Source: Acholoe squamosa
Lineage: Eukaryota; Annelida; Polychaeta; Phyllodocida; Polynoidae
DNA: 64,000 bases
Reading direction: 5' to 3'
Assembly: GCA_949317995.1 (NCBI GenBank)
Contig: OX439036.1
Coordinates: 104,639,891 to 104,703,890 of the forward strand
Shown: in pieces, positions 19,563-30,300 of the stretch
How positions within the stretch are numbered: the first letter of the stretch is position 1
How the letters are laid out: each line of letters opens with the position of its first letter
Notes under the pieces: generated by a model
Told to the model about the DNA's origin: nothing
Database searches by the model: none
What the model saw: the letters and a program-made list of their open reading frames with translations, nothing else
Translations under genes and position numbers: made by a program

Positions 19563-22500
19563 TTGGCCGAAAGCCTCGGGCAACCCGAAGCGGATCCCCC
19601 CAGCCCTGGGCTAGAGGGATTCGAAGAGGATGATTACACATCCCAGCATCTGTTGTTAGACTGGAAACCCGGTCAACAACAAATGTTTAACCAGGAGGGT
19701 GTACGAAATATTTTTTCTACACCCGACCTTAGGGACAATGCCACCAGAGATGGCATCGTAAAATTGTATCCGGCTACACCCCAGACAGGAGTACCGGATA
19801 CCGGATTGTTCAGGGGAGTGTTAAGACCCCCAACTTTAGACTTGAGCGATTGGTCCCAAGTTATAACTAGTAGACGCCAGCTAGGTCCTATGGTACCAAC
19901 AGGCTCGGCTAGCGGCTTGGGTACACCAATTGCACAAAGCCCTATGCAGCGTACTGCAACCCCCCAGGGTTCAGCACCCGGTGGTGGAACCGAAGTAGCC
20001 CCACTAATGACATCGTCGGATCATGACAGCGACGATGGTAAAACCAAAAGGGACGCAATAGTCCCAGACGCGAAATCAAGAGATAAGCCTAGTGGTATCG
20101 GACCGAAAAGCTCGGAAAGGCATCACCTAGGCCGATCTCTAGACGAAGGCTTGTCTGACTCCATGTTTTACCCTGGAGGCAATCGCAAGTCTATCTACGG
20201 ACGTCGGATGGGTCCCGGGTATAAAAATACTCAGGCCTATTTGAAAGCCAAGGAACAGGTAGAGTTACAGGCAAAGAGGCAACATGAACAATTCATGTTA
20301 GCCCAATCCAAAATAGAGGAGGAAGCTAAGTCCCGGATCGGAAAATTACGATCCGTGGAGCAGGAGGCGATTCTAAAAGAATCCGACCTCAAATATCGTC
20401 TATCCTCCGTATCCCATCGGTTGGAGCGGAAGGAAAAAGACGCACAGGAAAAAGAAAAGAGGCTGGCTGAGTTGGAAATCGAGGAAGCCAATAAACTTAG
20501 AGCAATCGACAAGGCTAGAGCCGAGGAGGTTGCTAAGGCTCGGGATGTAAATAAATTACAAACTGAGTTGCACGCAATGGAGGAGAAGCTTAAGAAACTT
20601 CAACTCCGGAAAGCTGAGACAGAAGCCAAGATGGTCTCGGAACAAGCCGAGATTAGGAAGGAGACTACTGAATATAACAGGTCTCAGAAAGAGAAGGGTG
20701 AAAAGTACCGCCTACTTAAGGATACTTTTAAGCGAGAGGCAATGATCGCCCAAGAAGAAAGAAACCGAGCTGTGACTGAAAATGAAAAGATTCGATCCGA
20801 AATCTTGGCAGAAAACGCACAGCTTAGGGAGGAACAGCGAAACCTGACTACAGACGTAGCTACCCTCACAATAAATAAGTCCACTATGGAGAGTTATTTA
20901 CAGGAGCAAGAGGAAACACATGCCCCTCCGGCGAGTAGGGTGATAAACCCGAACTCGACGTTCGTGAAACAGGGCGACCCAGTCTCCTGTTCTACACCGA
21001 AGAATCCGCAGTATAATCCTTTTGTAAATGATAATGCTTCGCGGAACGTAGATCAAGGGGGTGTTTACATCAGAACCCAGGATAAGCATGGCCGAACTAG
21101 TAGAGTCCGGATAAGTGATGTGCCCATAGTCCACAACCTGGACCCGGACTATACCCCTAGAGAGGCTTCCGACAGTAGTGCGGAGACCAGTGGGTTCCAC
21201 ATTCATGTGGATCCTAGTAACGACCCGGGGCTGGGTGCTGGTAAAGACAACACCCAACCGAATCCATCAAACGATGGCGGCCAGTCAACGGGAAACCAGC
21301 CATCCGATGGCGGGTACCAAGGCGCGCAAGGGGGGGGCGCTACGTCGGGTGCCACAAGTCATAGTGGTACCTCGGGTACCGGCCCCAACCAAGGTAGTGC
21401 GAGTTATACGAACCACGGTGGTACACAGTGGACGTATACTCAACCTCCACCACCGCCTCCACCTGGCAATTCTAGCTTCGGTGGTATAGGGGGCAATCGG
21501 ACCTTGAATGAAACCAAGGCGATTGAATGGAGCAAACAGCAATGCACTAGATTGATGTATGCTCCCAATTCTGCCCGAAGGGTAGCCGTTATTCCTAAAG
21601 AATATGACGGTACTCGACCATGGAAAGAGTGGTTTGAAGATTTCATCGATGTGATGAACTGTAATGGATGGACCCCATACGAGGCCAAGCCACATCTGGT
21701 GAGATGTCTGAAAGGCGGGCCGGGTCGCATGGCTGTAGAGCAATGGCGAACCTGGTACGGCCTCGTTGGGAGTTTTGAGCAGTTAGTAGAAACTGCTAGT
21801 GGACTGTTATGTAATATGGTCAAGGAAGACCCGATGGTCCGTTTTAAGAAACGCACACAGAAGCCGAATGAAGCTTTCAGAGCATACGGTATGGAACTCC
21901 ATGCCCTGCTAAGTAAGGCCAGACCCGGTACTGAAAACCAGGACTGGTATATGGACGATTTGATCACTCAATTCGTCAAGGGTCTAAGAGACCGAGATGA
22001 ACAAATAGCCGCGAAGGACGCCTGGAAGGAGGGCATAACACTACACGGCATTTTTAATGGTATAGATATGGCCGTGAAGAAGCGAGCTATGTTAGCTGGG
22101 GACATACCTAATGCCAGCGGCTTGATACCCCTAGCATCGGTGACCCAGCAGTCGGAGGTCAATACCCCATCAGACGACTTCGAATTGATTGATATCGAAC
22201 AGGAAGACGGCACCTTCTGTTCGATGCAATTAAGGAAGAATACTTCAGGTAGGAAGTATATTCCCAGGAAATCTTTCAATAAACAAAGGGACTCTAGACC
22301 TCCATCCGAGGTCAAGAGTGACCCGAAGGCTGTCGATAAGGCGGTCAAGTCCATTGTAAGCACTGACAAAGTGAAGATTCAGTCCCCGGACATGACCAAA
22401 CTTCTGGAAGACATGTGTAAGAAAATTACAGATGCCATCCAAGCCAATCGGCAAAGACCCCGGGTGGATCGCCGAACGGTTAAGTGTTTCAGGTGCCAGC

Positions 22501-22622
22501 GCATGGGACACTACTCATCTGAATGTACCGCTACTAAGCCGGTAATGGCTGCCTTCTATGAGGCCGAAGACGACGGCGTAGAAAGGGAGAATGCTAGGGA
22601 TTCCACAGATGTGGAAAACTAG
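19563..22622 (+). CDS. Retrotransposon 2 gag with long coiled coil and CCHC knuckle
   Basis: 1,019 codons, far longer than a typical gypsy gag. The frame is open from 19473 but has no ATG until 19683, so initiation is either at 19683 (979 residues) or at a non-AUG codon or through splicing. About residues 220-450 form a charged coiled coil (EEEAKSRIGKLRSVEQE, AEEVAKARDVNKLQ). A Gly/Asn/Pro-rich linker with polyproline follows (near 21440). The capsid-like segment is at about residues 675-845 (KEYDGTRPWKEWFEDFI), and a CCHC knuckle CFRCQRMGHYSSEC lies near residue 975. It ends at TAG 22620-22622 and overlaps pol in the -1 frame. The coiled coil is the odd feature. Confidence 0.92.
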   Translation: MAESLGQPEADPPSPGLEGFEEDDYTSQHLLLDWKPGQQQMFNQEGVRNIFSTPDLRDNATRDGIVKLYPATPQTGVPDTGLFRGVLRPPTLDLSDWSQVITSRRQLGPMVPTGSASGLGTPIAQSPMQRTATPQGSAPGGGTEVAPLMTSSDHDSDDGKTKRDAIVPDAKSRDKPSGIGPKSSERHHLGRSLDEGLSDSMFYPGGNRKSIYGRRMGPGYKNTQAYLKAKEQVELQAKRQHEQFMLAQSKIEEEAKSRIGKLRSVEQEAILKESDLKYRLSSVSHRLERKEKDAQEKEKRLAELEIEEANKLRAIDKARAEEVAKARDVNKLQTELHAMEEKLKKLQLRKAETEAKMVSEQAEIRKETTEYNRSQKEKGEKYRLLKDTFKREAMIAQEERNRAVTENEKIRSEILAENAQLREEQRNLTTDVATLTINKSTMESYLQEQEETHAPPASRVINPNSTFVKQGDPVSCSTPKNPQYNPFVNDNASRNVDQGGVYIRTQDKHGRTSRVRISDVPIVHNLDPDYTPREASDSSAETSGFHIHVDPSNDPGLGAGKDNTQPNPSNDGGQSTGNQPSDGGYQGAQGGGATSGATSHSGTSGTGPNQGSASYTNHGGTQWTYTQPPPPPPPGNSSFGGIGGNRTLNETKAIEWSKQQCTRLMYAPNSARRVAVIPKEYDGTRPWKEWFEDFIDVMNCNGWTPYEAKPHLVRCLKGGPGRMAVEQWRTWYGLVGSFEQLVETASGLLCNMVKEDPMVRFKKRTQKPNEAFRAYGMELHALLSKARPGTENQDWYMDDLITQFVKGLRDRDEQIAAKDAWKEGITLHGIFNGIDMAVKKRAMLAGDIPNASGLIPLASVTQQSEVNTPSDDFELIDIEQEDGTFCSMQLRKNTSGRKYIPRKSFNKQRDSRPPSEVKSDPKAVDKAVKSIVSTDKVKIQSPDMTKLLEDMCKKITDAIQANRQRPRVDRRTVKCFRCQRMGHYSSECTATKPVMAAFYEAEDDGVERENARDSTDVEN

Positions 22623-25600
22623 TGGGGGTTGTGTCAACGGCATCTGACATGGCCCCGAGTGGGAACGAATGCCAAAATGCTACCGGGGGTATCCCGGTGG
22701 AAGATTTCGAGTCAATTACACCTGGAGGCCGGGTGGCTGAGGGTGCGCACCCCTGCACCTCGGCCGGGGCCAGGGACCCTAGTGTTGATATGTGCAGGAG
22801 TGATCATATGGAGGCGAGTGGCCGCACTAGGGGAGAGGAAGGATGGATCAAAGAGTTGATTCGAGTGTGTGGGACACACCTTCCCCCAAGTCATCCGTGT
22901 CTGGAATTCCTGAGAGGACTCGGATTGAATCTTGGTGATTCGGGAGACTTTCACCAGTTTACCAGTAACCCCTCGCCTTTAGGGGGGAGACGGTGGTATG
23001 TACCCATATCTGTGGAAGGCCGGGTAGGGGAATTCTTGGTGGATACTGGAGCTAGTCATTCATGTGTGTCCAAAAGATTCTTCGATTCGGTGGCCGGCAG
23101 CCATGAGAACCTCAAAACGGGGGTAAATGCTTGCACGGCCGACGGAAGCAGTATGCGTACATTTGGTAGGACGTTTATGCCTATCCATATAGGAGGCAAA
23201 GAGTTTGTTCTTTCGCCAACTATAGCAGAGGTTAGTGATGACGGAATCCTCGGATTGGATTTTGCAAGCTTATACGGGGCCGTCTTGGACCCGAGGGACG
23301 GTATGATGAGTATACGGAACCCGTATGGCTTGCATGTCCAATGCGTATTGAGACAGGTGTCTTCGGTCGCAGCAGTGGTACATACGGTGAAGATCCCACC
23401 GGGTACCACTTGCGATGTCCTTTGTGGCGGATCCATGGCTCAGAGGAATGAAGCTGGAGTCTACGAACCCGACACGGTGTATTTGTCAAGCATCGGGTTA
23501 GACTCAGTGGATACATTAGTGGCTAATGCAGCTTGGTCCGTATTACCCATAACTAACCGAAGTGGTTCAGTGGTTTATTTGAGGCGAGGCGACAGTGTTG
23601 GAAGGATGAGTTCGGTAGAACATGTCGCCGAGGCTAAATTTAACAAACCACTAAACCCAGTTAGTCAGCATCCTATGGATGAAGAATTCCAAAAGCTGAT
23701 TGATCAGTCAGATTTAAAGAATACGGACGATAAGGATTGCCTAGCGAGACTTCTACAAAAGTACGAAGGTGCTTTTGGTAGGGAAGGAGGCCCGGTGGGT
23801 AGATCCGATAAGGTGTTGCACACCATAGATGTGGGCAGCGAGAAACCTTTTAAAATCCCGTATCGTAGACTTCCCCTTAAAAAGAAGTTAATCTGTGAAG
23901 AGCAAATACAGAAACAGTTGGACCTAGGGGTAATCGTGCCTAGCTCGAGTCCCTGGTCCAGCCCTGTTTGTATGACTACTAAGAAAGACGGTACAATCCG
24001 CTTTTGTGTCGACTACCGGAAATTGAACGGTATAACAAAGAAGAACTCGTATCCTTTACCAAGGATAGACGAGACTTTAGATAGCTTGGGCGGAAACCAA
24101 TGGTTCTGTACCTTGGATTTACAGTCCGGATATTGGCAAATACCAATGCACCCCAAAGACAAGGAGAAGACAGCATTCTCCAGTCATATGGGGCTGTTTG
24201 AGTATAATGTCCTACCCTTCGGATTGTGTAACGCCCCCGCTACATTCGAGGCCATGATGGAATCCTTACTGAGTGACCTTTTGTGGAAGAAATGCCTGGT
24301 TTACTTGGATGATGTGGTCGTGTTCGGCAAGTCATTCAAGGAATGCCTGGCAAATCTGCAACTAGTCCTCGACCGGATACTATCAAACGGTCTTAAACTT
24401 AAACCCAAGAAATGTAATTTGTTTAAGAAAACCATTACATACTTGGGAAGGATCATTACTCCTAACGGGGTAAGAGCGGATCCGGAAAAATTAGAAGCTG
24501 TAGAAAATTGGGAAAGACCCACGAGTGCTAAGGAGGTGAGATCATTTTTAGGATTTTGTTCCTATTATCGTGATTTCATACCGAATTACTCTCGTGTCAG
24601 CTTCCCCATGCAGTGCTTAGCTCACTGGACCCCGGGTAGGGCACGGGACCCATTCCCATGGACCAGCGAGCAAGAAGAGTCTTTTAATAAAATAAAAGAT
24701 TTATTTAGGAATACACCCGTGTTGAAATATCCCACTCCCGAGGGACATTTCATCTTAGACACCGATGCGAGCAATGATGCGATTGGGGCAGCTCTCTCTC
24801 AGGTCCAAGAGGGAGTCGAAGTGCCAATAGCATTTGCTAGCAACACGTTAAGCAAGACACAGCGAAATTATTGTACCACCAAGCGAGAACTCCTCGCTGT
24901 GGTGGTGTATACGAAGAAGTTTAAGCATTTCCTTTGGGGAAGTGACTTTACTTTAAGAACGGACCATTCGTCTCTTAGGTGGCTCCTTAACTTCAAGGAC
25001 GCCGAGGGGATGATTGGACGTTGGTTAGCTCACCTATCCGAATTCGGATTAGAGCATAAACAAATAGAGCACCGACCCGGTGCTAAACACATCAATGCGG
25101 ATGCCTTGTCAAGACGGCCTATCCGAAGGTGCCAAAATGCCACATGTGAAGACTGCGGGGCCCACAATGCTGTGGTAGCCGGGTTGGTATTTAATTATAC
25201 CACCCCCCGTATCCCCTGGGAGGAGGCTGTATGCAGCTATCTCGATTGGTCCCCGGAGACCATCAAGAAGTTTCAACAGTCAGACCCCACCACTGCGCGC
25301 ATAATGGAATACCTACGGTCAGGCATTAAACCGGCAAGGCCTCTAGTTTCCCTGGAGGATAGGGAAGCGAGGCGGTTGCTGGCTCAATGGGCCGAGCTAG
25401 AGATCCGAGACGGCATACTATGTAGGTGGAAGACAACTCCCACCAACGGTAGGCTGTTGCAAATAGTGATACCCGCCCCGATGAGGAGGGATATCATGTA
25501 TTATTGCCATGGCCACCAAACGAGTGGCCATTTCGGTAAGAGAAGGTCGATAGAGCGTCTACAAAGGCGTTACTACTGGCCCGGTATGAGAGGCGACCTG

Positions 25601-26857
25601 CTCCGGTGGATCGCCACTTGCCCGGATTGTTGTAAAAACAAACCGGGACCCGGCCTGGGTAAGCAACCCTTATCACAGGAATTGTTTGGTGTCAGATTTG
25701 CTCGAATAGCGATAGACATCATCAGTGGGATTAAAACGACGCCGCGAGACAATACTTGTATGATGGTCGTAACTGACTATTATACTAAGTACACTCGGGT
25801 GTTCCCCCTTCCCAACCACAAAGCCGCCACATGCGCGGAGGCATTTGTGAAAGGCTGGGTGCTGCATTTGGGTGTTCCCCTTATGATGCACAGTGACCAG
25901 GGAAGGGAGTTCGAGTCAGAACTTTGGCAGGAAATGTGCCATTACCTAGCCATTTGTAAGACCCGAACAAACCCGTACCGACCACAGTCGGATGGGCAGG
26001 TAGAACGCTTCAATAGAACCCTCATACAAGTACTAAAGCCCCTGGTTAATACCCACCAGGATGACTGGGATGAACAGTGCGAGTTTGTAGTACATGCCTA
26101 CAACAACACTGTCCATTCATCAACTAACTGCACCCCAAACATGCTAGTGTTCGGCGAGGACATCATAATGCCCGCCGACTTAGTGTATGGAGTGGTTGGA
26201 ATAGACCCGGAGGCGCCCTGCACGGTGCTGTTTGTAGAGTCATTAAGGGACCGGTTCAAACAGGCATACGAGGCCGTTCGGAAAGAACTGCTGAAGAGTG
26301 CGAAGTGGCAGAAGGTGGGCTATGACACCAATGCTAAACGAATTCGTTTTAATGTTGGGGACAAAGTACTAAGGTACTACGAGCCGCTGGATAAGCTGAA
26401 GCTCGTAACGCCTTGGGAAGGTCCATTTAAAATCGTTCGCGTCATCTCCGAGTCCACGGTGATGATAGAGGACTGCCTGACGGGTAGGAAATGGAAGACA
26501 AATGTCGGAAAACTTCGGCCCTGGAAGGGGCGCGAAGAGGCGGAGAGGGAGTTCGGTTACAAACCACCTGAATCTGTCCCTAGCGGACCGAGCGTGGTAG
26601 TACCGACGAAACGCCCTAGAGGCCGGCCGAGAAAGACGCCGGGAGACGAGGTTATAGTAAAAAAGAAGACGAAGGCCAGGAAACGACCTAATCGTAAGAA
26701 ATGGAAGAAAGTCTCGCTGAGTGAAGGCACTACGTATGGGAAGGGTCCCGCTCTGACCAAGCGAGATCCAGAAAAGGCCGTACGTAAAGCCGGGAAAAAT
26801 AAAATGCTAACCGAAGGCGTTAGACGCAGCCCCCGGTTGAGGTCTGCTGTAACCTAA
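22622..26857 (+). CDS. Retrotransposon 2 Pol (protease, RT, RNase H, integrase)
   Basis: 1,411 intact codons in the -1 frame of gag, overlapping its stop. First ATG is at 22649. Protease active site VDTGASHSCVS near residue 140; RT with FCVDYRKLN, LPFGLCNAPATF and YLDD near residue 560; RNase H (LDTDASNDAIG, RTDHSSLRWLL) from about residue 708; integrase zinc domain (HGHQTSGH...CPDCC) near 960; DDE core (AIDIISG, HSDQGREF, PQSDGQVERFN) at about 1028-1127; a GPF-type C-terminal domain (TPWEGPFKIVRV). The tail is very basic with an AT-hook-like PRGRPRK, which may help target chromatin. All catalytic residues are present. Confidence 0.96.
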   Translation: MGVVSTASDMAPSGNECQNATGGIPVEDFESITPGGRVAEGAHPCTSAGARDPSVDMCRSDHMEASGRTRGEEGWIKELIRVCGTHLPPSHPCLEFLRGLGLNLGDSGDFHQFTSNPSPLGGRRWYVPISVEGRVGEFLVDTGASHSCVSKRFFDSVAGSHENLKTGVNACTADGSSMRTFGRTFMPIHIGGKEFVLSPTIAEVSDDGILGLDFASLYGAVLDPRDGMMSIRNPYGLHVQCVLRQVSSVAAVVHTVKIPPGTTCDVLCGGSMAQRNEAGVYEPDTVYLSSIGLDSVDTLVANAAWSVLPITNRSGSVVYLRRGDSVGRMSSVEHVAEAKFNKPLNPVSQHPMDEEFQKLIDQSDLKNTDDKDCLARLLQKYEGAFGREGGPVGRSDKVLHTIDVGSEKPFKIPYRRLPLKKKLICEEQIQKQLDLGVIVPSSSPWSSPVCMTTKKDGTIRFCVDYRKLNGITKKNSYPLPRIDETLDSLGGNQWFCTLDLQSGYWQIPMHPKDKEKTAFSSHMGLFEYNVLPFGLCNAPATFEAMMESLLSDLLWKKCLVYLDDVVVFGKSFKECLANLQLVLDRILSNGLKLKPKKCNLFKKTITYLGRIITPNGVRADPEKLEAVENWERPTSAKEVRSFLGFCSYYRDFIPNYSRVSFPMQCLAHWTPGRARDPFPWTSEQEESFNKIKDLFRNTPVLKYPTPEGHFILDTDASNDAIGAALSQVQEGVEVPIAFASNTLSKTQRNYCTTKRELLAVVVYTKKFKHFLWGSDFTLRTDHSSLRWLLNFKDAEGMIGRWLAHLSEFGLEHKQIEHRPGAKHINADALSRRPIRRCQNATCEDCGAHNAVVAGLVFNYTTPRIPWEEAVCSYLDWSPETIKKFQQSDPTTARIMEYLRSGIKPARPLVSLEDREARRLLAQWAELEIRDGILCRWKTTPTNGRLLQIVIPAPMRRDIMYYCHGHQTSGHFGKRRSIERLQRRYYWPGMRGDLLRWIATCPDCCKNKPGPGLGKQPLSQELFGVRFARIAIDIISGIKTTPRDNTCMMVVTDYYTKYTRVFPLPNHKAATCAEAFVKGWVLHLGVPLMMHSDQGREFESELWQEMCHYLAICKTRTNPYRPQSDGQVERFNRTLIQVLKPLVNTHQDDWDEQCEFVVHAYNNTVHSSTNCTPNMLVFGEDIIMPADLVYGVVGIDPEAPCTVLFVESLRDRFKQAYEAVRKELLKSAKWQKVGYDTNAKRIRFNVGDKVLRYYEPLDKLKLVTPWEGPFKIVRVISESTVMIEDCLTGRKWKTNVGKLRPWKGREEAEREFGYKPPESVPSGPSVVVPTKRPRGRPRKTPGDEVIVKKKTKARKRPNRKKWKKVSLSEGTTYGKGPALTKRDPEKAVRKAGKNKMLTEGVRRSPRLRSAVT

Positions 26858-27378
26858 CTCAGTACACAACGAGCTGCTGCGTGTTGTCCGCCATAGGCAG
26901 GCAACATACGTTCCACGGCCTGAGATGTCGAACGCGCCCTCCCCGGGTGGCTGTATCCCGTGAGTGGCGGTCGGATTAACCGGTACATTCGCTTTGAAGC
27001 GTTGTATACACCGCTAAGCTCCAGACGATAGCACTCGGGTAGTAGGCCGCGTCTCACATGTCGAGTCGAATGTCGGTTCGGATCTAGTTCCCTAGGTGGC
27101 GCTGCTGGTGTGGCGGGAAAGCGCGGAACTAGGTCACCGGATAGCCATGGCGGGATCTCGCGAGACGAGAGGTCTGACGTCATACTGGTCATAACTAGAG
27201 CGGACTCGTGGTGGTTAGACGCCACCCGTTTTTGCTCTAGTTATTTGTCGGCGGTTATACAGCCTGTAGCTGTCGTGTTAGCCTAGCTAACCCCCCAAAA
27301 AGCCTTTCTGTTGGACGAATCCTTCGGGAGGAGTCCAACAAAACTTGCCAATTAATTTTGGAAGTCGAACCCGGTGCC
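26858..27378 (+). other. Retrotransposon 2 pol-ORF3 intergenic region with stable hairpin
   Basis: About 520 non-coding bases separate pol from the ORF3 ATG. At 27309-27340 TGTTGGAC and GTCCAACA form an 8-bp stem; inside, TCC/GGA close a cUUCGg-type tetraloop across a 3x3 internal loop. A possible splice acceptor (ttatacag) is near 27258, so ORF3 could be made from a spliced RNA. No ORF of its own is convincing here. Confidence 0.65.
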
Positions 27379-30300
27379 ATGGCACAGGGAACGATTGACG
27401 CTGCGCGTCAAACAGCCAACATTCCGTTGGAACAAGACGAGGACCCGAAGGTCCCGTCTCGGGTCGAGGAATCTATGGATTCTTCGACAGAGGAGGCCGC
27501 CCGGACGCTCACGGCTATGGCCGAGGCAACCGACCGGGAGAGGATGCCACCTCCACCCCCGCCACGCCCGGAGCGCCCGTCAACAACAGACGCTTCGGGT
27601 AGCAAAGTGGATGTCCTGGACATTCCAATGTATCCTCCGGGATTCAGGACGCCGATCAGACGTCTAGCACACGTCGATCGCCAGGAAGGTATCGTGTATA
27701 CCTCCTGGGGTACGTACATCCCTATGCACGCCTCCATGTTCGGATGCGGGCCCATGGCGGTGGAGCAGGGCGTGCCCGAGCCCATACCAGATGAACTCAA
27801 AACTATGGTAATGGACTCGTGTAGTGACGAGCTGGCTGACAACATGCCAGTTTCTTGGCTCCGCAACTACCTAAAGTTGGCGGAGAATATGGCGACTAAC
27901 GAGAATTTAGCTCGAGCCGTCTTGATCTCTGCGGGCATCATCCAGAAGGCCACGGAGTTAAGGGAGTCCGAATCCGACATGGATACAGACTCCACGGTAA
28001 CCTTGTCGTCGGTGGAAACCGACCGGGTCAAGCGATTGACCCGTAAACCTGCACCCAAGGGTCCTCTCACTGAGAGCGACCTGGAGGCTGAAGATGTCCG
28101 CATCGCCGTCGAGAGGTCCACGACCGAGACCGACCCAGCTGCCGACATCCCAGAGGCACCTGGCGAGATCTCTGAAGAGGACATCTCACGCCAGCAGGCT
28201 GCTGTAGAGGCAAAGCGAATCGAGCTTGCCAAGCAGCAGAAGGAGCTCACCGCAGCTCGCCGGGCCCATCGCAAGCAGCAGGCCCAACGAAAAACAGAGA
28301 TCTCTTCCGACTCTGACTCCCCAGTCAGCGGAAGGAGGAGCCCTCGGACAGGGGACAGGAGCCGACGCGAGTCGGATTCCAGTCCCGAAGTTCCGGCCCA
28401 ACCGACTAAGGTTGTGCGCCGGAAGAAGAAAAATGGAGCGAAAGCGTCTCCGGTAGAGCCCACGCCCCCCACCAAGCCGAGGGGTAAGGGCAAACCGAAG
28501 ACGCCCGCTCCCACCACTACAACCACCACGGTAGCCACCTCGGTTACTGCATCTTCTGCAGCCAGCACGTCGGGTGCAAAGACGAAGTCCCCTACCAAGG
28601 CTCCGACTGGTACTACCACCTCCAGCCGAGCCGGCCGTAGGGGAGCTGACATATACACGGACAGCGAGGAAAGCGAAAGCGATCCAGAGCTGCCCGAGTC
28701 TGCCAAATCTGATTTGGAGTCCGTGACAACGTGGGAAGAAATGACCACGGATGTTCCCAAGGACGACAATCAGAAGTGGATGTGGAAGAATGCAGCCGAG
28801 GGGTTCAAGGAACGGACTCCCCGCTGCTTCGCGGACTGTGCTTACGACACAGTCCATTATATGTGTCCGAGCGCCGTCAATAAGGACGGTGACAGCGATG
28901 ACGAGGAGTGGATGAAGTCCGGCCCCTCAGATACGCCAGTAGGCAAGTTCTACCTGATTTGGATTGACCAGCTCAAGTCCAAATTAGGCTCGACCTACAG
29001 CTACGAGGCCCGGACGAAAGTCCAGTGGGCAATGACCCAATGGGGACCAACCGGCAACCGCCGAAGGTGCCCGTTTGAGTCTTGCCAGCTGTCTCTCACG
29101 GGTGAGAAGATGTTCGAGACGAAGCCCCGCTTCGCTCGACACATCGTTGAATTTCATATGCATCACAAGCCTGTGATGATGTGTGTGCTCGGGGACCGCC
29201 CGGGTAAACATTGTGATGGCTCGTTCAGCACTCACCGGCGCCGAGACATGGCTCTGCATTTGCAGAAGGCCCATGGCATCGGCCTGGAGAAGACCAGGAA
29301 ACGAGCCATCAAGTGCTTCAGCGAGCTCCTTGCAAATTGGTCCGCGCTGAGCATCAAGGAAGTGAAAGAGCAGGCATTCGAGACCGGATTCTGCTCGTGG
29401 AAGAGCGGCAACTTGCTGACTTACTTCCAGACGAACTCCTCGTCCACAAAATTCGGGATGCCCAGCGAGGTGCACCTGAAGGTGAAAAAGTGGCGAGGAG
29501 ACGACAAGCGAGAGAAGGCCAAAGCCCGCTCTAAAGGTCCAAACGGAGGCACAGTCACGACTACTGCTTCCAAGAGGACCCGAGCAGACCGGTCCGTGAG
29601 CCCTTCGGGTGGCAAGGACCAGCCCAGACCAGCCAATCCAGCTGATCGTCGCGAGTCGGGACAACAGGTCTCGGCTCTGGAGATGCCTGGCAACCAGGCC
29701 CGCAGGTCGGGTAGCCAGGCGACCGCATCGGCGACTCCAGCCACCTCCACACCTGCACCCGCGGAACAACGCCCGGGCGAAGCCTCTGGCGGCCAGGATG
29801 ATGGGGGCGAACTGCTCGCTCCCCCATCCGGGTATTCTACTTGGTGGGCTGGAGAGGGATCCTCCGGCAAACGCCCCACGTACAGTGAGTACGCGGCGAA
29901 GTTCCCTTCAATGGGACCGGCTGGACCCGAGTCGCAGGTCCTTACCCCCTTGGGCCGGGCCAAAGCTCGTGGTAGGGGCCGCGGTGGGCTGGAGTCCACC
30001 CGAGGCTCTCCGGGTGGTGGCCGAGGCCGAGGAGGCATCACGGTAGAGGGCCCGTCTGCTCCTCCAACAGGCACCCCGCCTGTCTCAGTGGAGGCCCCAG
30101 CGCCACCACCAGTGATAGTTCCACCAACAGGTCCTCGGGTACCCCTAATGGAACTAATCTCCGGTACCCTGTCAGGTCTTCAGGATCCGAACACGTTCGT
30201 CGACCACCGCGATGTCCGAACGGTTCAGATCCAGAATGAGCTGATGGAAGAATGGCAGGCATTGCACCGCCAGAAGTCTGTTGACTACTGGCGTGTGATG

